Program-made: the position numbers and the translations under genes
Notes under the pieces: generated by a model
The model's database searches: none
What the model was told of the DNA's origin: nothing
The model's input: only the letters and a program-made list of their open reading frames with translations
DNA from: a filamentous cyanobacterium CCP3
GTDB taxonomy: Bacteria; Cyanobacteriota; Cyanobacteriia; Phormidesmidales; Phormidesmidaceae
Length of the DNA: 34,851 bases
Direction: 5' to 3'
NCBI GenBank assembly: GCA_003022385.1
Contig: PYGV01000023.1
Coordinates: 1-34,851 of the forward strand
In this document: piece by piece, positions 31,710-34,851 of the stretch
Layout of the letters: every line of letters starts with the position of its first letter
How positions within the stretch are numbered: the stretch's first letter is position 1

Positions 31710-33128
31710 CTAATCGGGGTCACCAACGGCAACGGGGTGCTCGGTTGAGACAGCGGCAAACAGAGCGGTGGATACCCCAGCTGTTTCAGCGGGAGGTAGC
31801 GCTTCGGCGTGACTGTCGCCAACGCTCTGCGACGATGACGACGGCAGCAAAAACAGCAGCGGCAGCGGCAGCAGGGTAGTGAGGTTGGTAATCAGCACCA
31901 GCTCCCACAGGTTGTCGAAGTTGGTTTCGGTCACGCTGAGCCAGTGGGTGAGCACGGCCCCCAGCTCGTGGGAGAGCAGCCCAGCTAAATTCACCACCGA
32001 CATCAGTAGGGCAAACAGAGTGGCCTCGACGCCGGGGGGGCAGAGGCGGGCCGAGAGCACCAGCACCGGCATAAATGCGATTTCGCCCATGACGGTGAGC
32101 ACTAGGCTGTCGCCCAGGCTAAACCACTCATCGCCAATACCCAGGCTGCGGTTGACGTGGGTAACCAGCAGCAGCATGCTCATGCCGAGGACGCTGGAGA
32201 GCACCGTTGACCAGGCAAAAATGGTGCGAAAGGGCACCGTGCGCAAAAATCGCTGAAACACCCAGATGCCCAGCAGCGCCGCCAGACTAGTCACCAGCCG
32301 CACTCGGCCCAAAAACTCGGGCTGAAAGCCCAAATCGTTGGTGGTAAAGAAAAAGAAGGCAGCGTCGGCGGTGGGGGTAGCCTGCCAAAAAAATAGAAAC
32401 AGGGCAGGCATCCAGATCGCCCGCTGGCGAACGGCCTGCCACAGCTGCTTAACCTGGTTGCCCACCACCGTCCAGCTAGGCGAATCGACCGGGTCTTCAG
32501 TAATCAGCACCGCGACGACGGAGACAATCAGCGGAAAGGTGGCGGTAATGCCAAACACCGCGCGGGTGCTGATGTGCTGAAGCAGCGCCCCGCCCAGGTA
32601 GGCGGTGAGCACGCCGCCCACTGCTGAAGTACCCCAGGCCAGCGATTGCAGGGTGCCAGCTTTGCCCAGCGATTCACCCCGAGCGCGCTCGACCACCAGC
32701 GAATCGACGATAACGTCGCTGACAGCGACGGAGAGAGAGCTGAGGGTAATAGCCGCGATCGCAGTCCAGCCCGACTGCACTACCGTCGCCAGCGCCAGCC
32801 ACGCTCCGGCCCCTAAAATTCCCGACAAGATCAGGTAGGGTCGCCGCCGGTAGCCAAAGATGGGTAGCCCATCCGACAAAAGGCCAAATACGGGCTTGAT
32901 CGTCCAGGGCAGCGTGGCGATACCGCTGAGGGCGGCTACTTCTGCTGGGGTTAGCCCCAAATCGTCTTTGAGAAAAAAGCTCACCGCCAGCCGGGCCAAA
33001 CCCAAAATACCCTGCACAAAGTACACCAGCAGAATGGCGGCCAGTTCTGAGGTCAGGGGCTGGCCCAGGAGAATGCGATTCTCCACAAAGCCTTTGATGC
33101 CGCTGGTTGAGGGGGAGGAAGCCGTCAT
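31710..33128 (-). CDS. Folate/biopterin transporter, MFS (BT1/FBT family)
   Basis: This 472-aa protein has about 12 membrane helices. Characteristic BT1-family blocks are YFVQGILGLARLAVSFFLKDDLGLTPAE, GLPIFGYRRRPYLI and SVAVSDVIVDSLVVERAR. Synechocystis Slr0642 of this family transports folates. A polar, Ser/Ala-rich cytoplasmic tail of about 45 residues ends the protein. It lies 112 bp upstream of the apocarotenoid oxygenase gene on the same strand. Confidence 0.9.
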   Translation of the reverse strand: MTASSPSTSGIKGFVENRILLGQPLTSELAAILLVYFVQGILGLARLAVSFFLKDDLGLTPAEVAALSGIATLPWTIKPVFGLLSDGLPIFGYRRRPYLILSGILGAGAWLALATVVQSGWTAIAAITLSSLSVAVSDVIVDSLVVERARGESLGKAGTLQSLAWGTSAVGGVLTAYLGGALLQHISTRAVFGITATFPLIVSVVAVLITEDPVDSPSWTVVGNQVKQLWQAVRQRAIWMPALFLFFWQATPTADAAFFFFTTNDLGFQPEFLGRVRLVTSLAALLGIWVFQRFLRTVPFRTIFAWSTVLSSVLGMSMLLLVTHVNRSLGIGDEWFSLGDSLVLTVMGEIAFMPVLVLSARLCPPGVEATLFALLMSVVNLAGLLSHELGAVLTHWLSVTETNFDNLWELVLITNLTTLLPLPLLFLLPSSSSQSVGDSHAEALPPAETAGVSTALFAAVSTEHPVAVGDPD

Positions 33129-33766
33129 GAATAAATCAGTCTTGCTAACTTGCTAGGAGTTCGATCGAAACGCGCTCTCGGATTTGTTAAGAAATGTCAA
33201 TGGTTCTCCCCATGATAACCCGCTGTTACCAGTGGGTGGGGTGCAGCCTGCCGGGTTAGTCTACCGAGGGGCAGAAAATTTCAGCGTCAAAAACCTTGAG
33301 CATATTGAGATTAGGCGGTTCTGAATTGGCTCAGAAACTCCTCCATCGGATCAATGGCACGACTTGAGAATGAGGTTGGGGCCTGGGGTGGCTGGCGGTA
33401 GGGCAGCCCTGCCCAGGTCGAAGGTTGAACGTGGCGCGATGGAATTTTGTCGCCGCGTTACCCACTGGGCTTCGCGGGGAGTAGCGAGGCGACTGGCAGA
33501 GTCAGCCAGGCTTGGGTCGATTTTGATGCGGCAGAATAGCTTGTTTTTGGAAATATTTGGCCGTTTAGCGGCGAGATTGTCCCTCATGGCTCCCAGGGTT
33601 TTCGTATTGACTCCCCTGGCGAATACTGCAATAGTTGAGCGTAATTCTCGGGTACGCACCAAATCTGGGTCAATCAATGGGTTTTGCGCCTCAGCATATT
33701 CCTGTTTTGCCAGTGGACTTGGTATATTTGCCTAGCCTTTATTTCTTTGCCGCCCCCGTCACAACG
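33129..33766. other. Intergenic region with a possible degraded minus-strand gene
   Basis: A minus-strand frame without an ATG runs about 33351-33722. Its first part (AEAQNPLIDPDLVRTRELRS, then a GVNTKTLGAMRDNLAAKRP block) reads like real protein. Its second half (ATPREAQWVTRRQN onward) reads like an interspersed repeat with a GCGAAGCCC core. It may be a gene truncated by a repeat. A weak palindrome, TAACCCG (33216-33222) with CGGGTTA (33252-33258), lies upstream of the transporter. Confidence 0.3.
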
Positions 33767-34851
33767 ATGCAGTATTCAGTCAAGCTTCTCGTTGCCGCGC
33801 TGCTCGCCCTTAGTCCGGCAGCCCATCCTGCTCTGAGGGAGTTTGCCCTGGCTCAGGTTGCCCAGTCTCCCGCGTTTTCGCTGCCCGAAACGGTGCCTTC
33901 AGGAACCACGCTGTCGATCCAGAGTTCCCCAAATTTGGGCTTTGCTGCCGAGGCCCTGAAGCAGGAGTTTGAGGCGGCCTACGAGGGCACCGAGGTCGGG
34001 GTAGAGGTGACCAACAGCGATGAGGCGATCGCGGCCCTCATCGACGGCGATGTTGACCTGGCGGCGATCGGGCGACCGCTCACAGAAGAAGAGCAGGCGC
34101 AGGGCTTGAATACAGTGGCCCTGGAGCGGGCCAAAATTGCAATCATCGTTGGCCCCGACAACCCCTTTGAGGGCAATCTCACCTTTGCGCAGTTTGCCGC
34201 CATGTTTCGCGGCGAAATTACCGACTGGTCGGAGGTTGGCGGTGAGCCCGGCCCAATTCGGTTTGTCGATCGCCCCGCAGACAGCGACACCCGCCGATCG
34301 CTCAGCCAGTACGAAGTGTTTACCAGCGCTCCCTTTGAAGCCGGACCCAATACCGAGACGGTTGCTGAAGACGACACAGCCGATGTGATTCAGGCGCTAA
34401 ACGACGACGGCATTGGCTATGCGATCGCGCCCCACGTGATTGACCAGCCAGCGGTCGCTATCGTGCCCATGCACCAGACCCTGCCGGACGATCCCCGCTA
34501 TCCCTACTCTCAGCCCCGCTATTTCGTCTACAGCGGTGAGCCTAGCCCTGCGGTAGCGGCCTTTTTGGGCTATGCCACCTCCCCAGAGGGGCTGGCGGCA
34601 TTTACGGCAGCGCAGGTAGCCGAGGTCGGGGACGTGGCTGAGGGGGTAACCGCCCCAGCAGACCCGGTTGCAGAAGACACCCCAGCGGCGGCTCCGGCCG
34701 ACGCGGAGGCTGACCCAGAGGCGGTGGCCCCAGTACCGGACGAAACAGCCCCGGTTGTAGCCGACAATGACGGAGGATTTGCCTGGTGGTGGCTGCTGTT
34801 GCCCCTCGCGGCCCTGGGCGGGTTGGCCTGGCTGCTCGGTCGCGGCAGAAG
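33767..34851 (+). CDS. PstS-like substrate-binding protein with membrane anchor (3' end outside window)
   Basis: The ORF is open to the window edge: 361 complete codons plus 2 nt. It has a signal peptide (about 1-28, MQYSVKLLVAALLALSPAA) and a periplasmic-binding fold of phosphate-binding type (about 40-265; LSIQSSPNLGFAAEALKQEF, VDLAAIGRPLTEEE, MFRGEITDWSEVGG, GIGYAIAPHV). An acidic Pro/Ala-rich linker (about 280-325) and a membrane helix WWWLLLPLAALGGLAWLL near residues 341-358 follow. Free PstS proteins lack the anchor; in cyanobacteria such proteins continue into further domains (DUF4912 in some). Confidence 0.85.
   Translation, partial: MQYSVKLLVAALLALSPAAHPALREFALAQVAQSPAFSLPETVPSGTTLSIQSSPNLGFAAEALKQEFEAAYEGTEVGVEVTNSDEAIAALIDGDVDLAAIGRPLTEEEQAQGLNTVALERAKIAIIVGPDNPFEGNLTFAQFAAMFRGEITDWSEVGGEPGPIRFVDRPADSDTRRSLSQYEVFTSAPFEAGPNTETVAEDDTADVIQALNDDGIGYAIAPHVIDQPAVAIVPMHQTLPDDPRYPYSQPRYFVYSGEPSPAVAAFLGYATSPEGLAAFTAAQVAEVGDVAEGVTAPADPVAEDTPAAAPADAEADPEAVAPVPDETAPVVADNDGGFAWWWLLLPLAALGGLAWLLGRGR

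Noticed and set aside
33213-33260. attC-like palindrome TAACCCG/CGGGTTA
   Set aside because: It has only a 7-bp stem, no matching inner arms and is 22 kb from the integron; chance is likely.
1-34851. tRNA or rRNA genes
   Set aside because: No cloverleaf or rRNA-like stretch was recognised by eye in any intergenic region; a tRNAscan run would settle it.

Overview
The window is cyanobacterial. It carries a photosystem II D1 gene (psbA) with its terminator, an apocarotenoid oxygenase, a Slr0642-like folate/biopterin transporter, a DUF29 protein, dnaN beside a DnaA-box cluster, and many HIP1 octamers (GCGATCGC). Base composition and gene content fit a filamentous Leptolyngbya/Nodosilinea-type genome, but that is an inference.

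Positions 1 to about 11,285 are a chromosomal integron. The 3' end of a group II intron (domain V and VI) lies at the left edge. A 321-aa integron integrase (minus strand, with the IntI-specific insertion and a LexA-like box upstream) reads away from an attI-like zone of stacked palindromes. A cassette array follows, closed by attC sites of 86-87 bp at 4219-4305, 5196-5281, 7256-7341 and 11198-11284. The R'' box of each attC is the reverse complement of the first bases of its own cassette (exact in three of four cases), as expected if cassettes were inserted as circles. Cassette 1 holds an AT-rich three-HTH / membrane / pentapeptide-repeat gene that appears split by a frameshift and a 19-bp duplication. 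Cassette 2 holds a PIN toxin and a ribbon-helix-helix antitoxin. Cassette 3 holds an SDR, a TetR regulator and an NTF2-like protein. The long cassette 4 holds a pterin carbinolamine dehydratase, an MFS exporter, a Coq4-like protein and a TetR regulator. Cassettes 3 and 4 are unusual because they carry several genes in both directions with their own operators.

From about 11.4 kb the sequence becomes GC-richer and looks like core chromosome: a CrtI-like FAD oxidoreductase, a 39-aa membrane micro-protein, a universal stress protein, a putative oriC and dnaN, a second VapBC-type pair with an early stop in the toxin, a secreted protein overlapping a TauE/SafE-ferric-reductase fusion, and a GT4 glycosyltransferase.

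From about 20 to 25.8 kb are an MDR dehydrogenase and a divergent TetR around a double palindromic operator, an endonuclease III, a cupin, a conserved hypothetical, an aldose-epimerase-like protein and a DUF29 protein. From 25.8 to 33.1 kb, all on the minus strand, are psbA, a HIT protein, a DAO-Rieske fusion, MarR, apocarotenoid oxygenase and the folate transporter. The window ends inside a PstS-like secreted protein with a membrane anchor.
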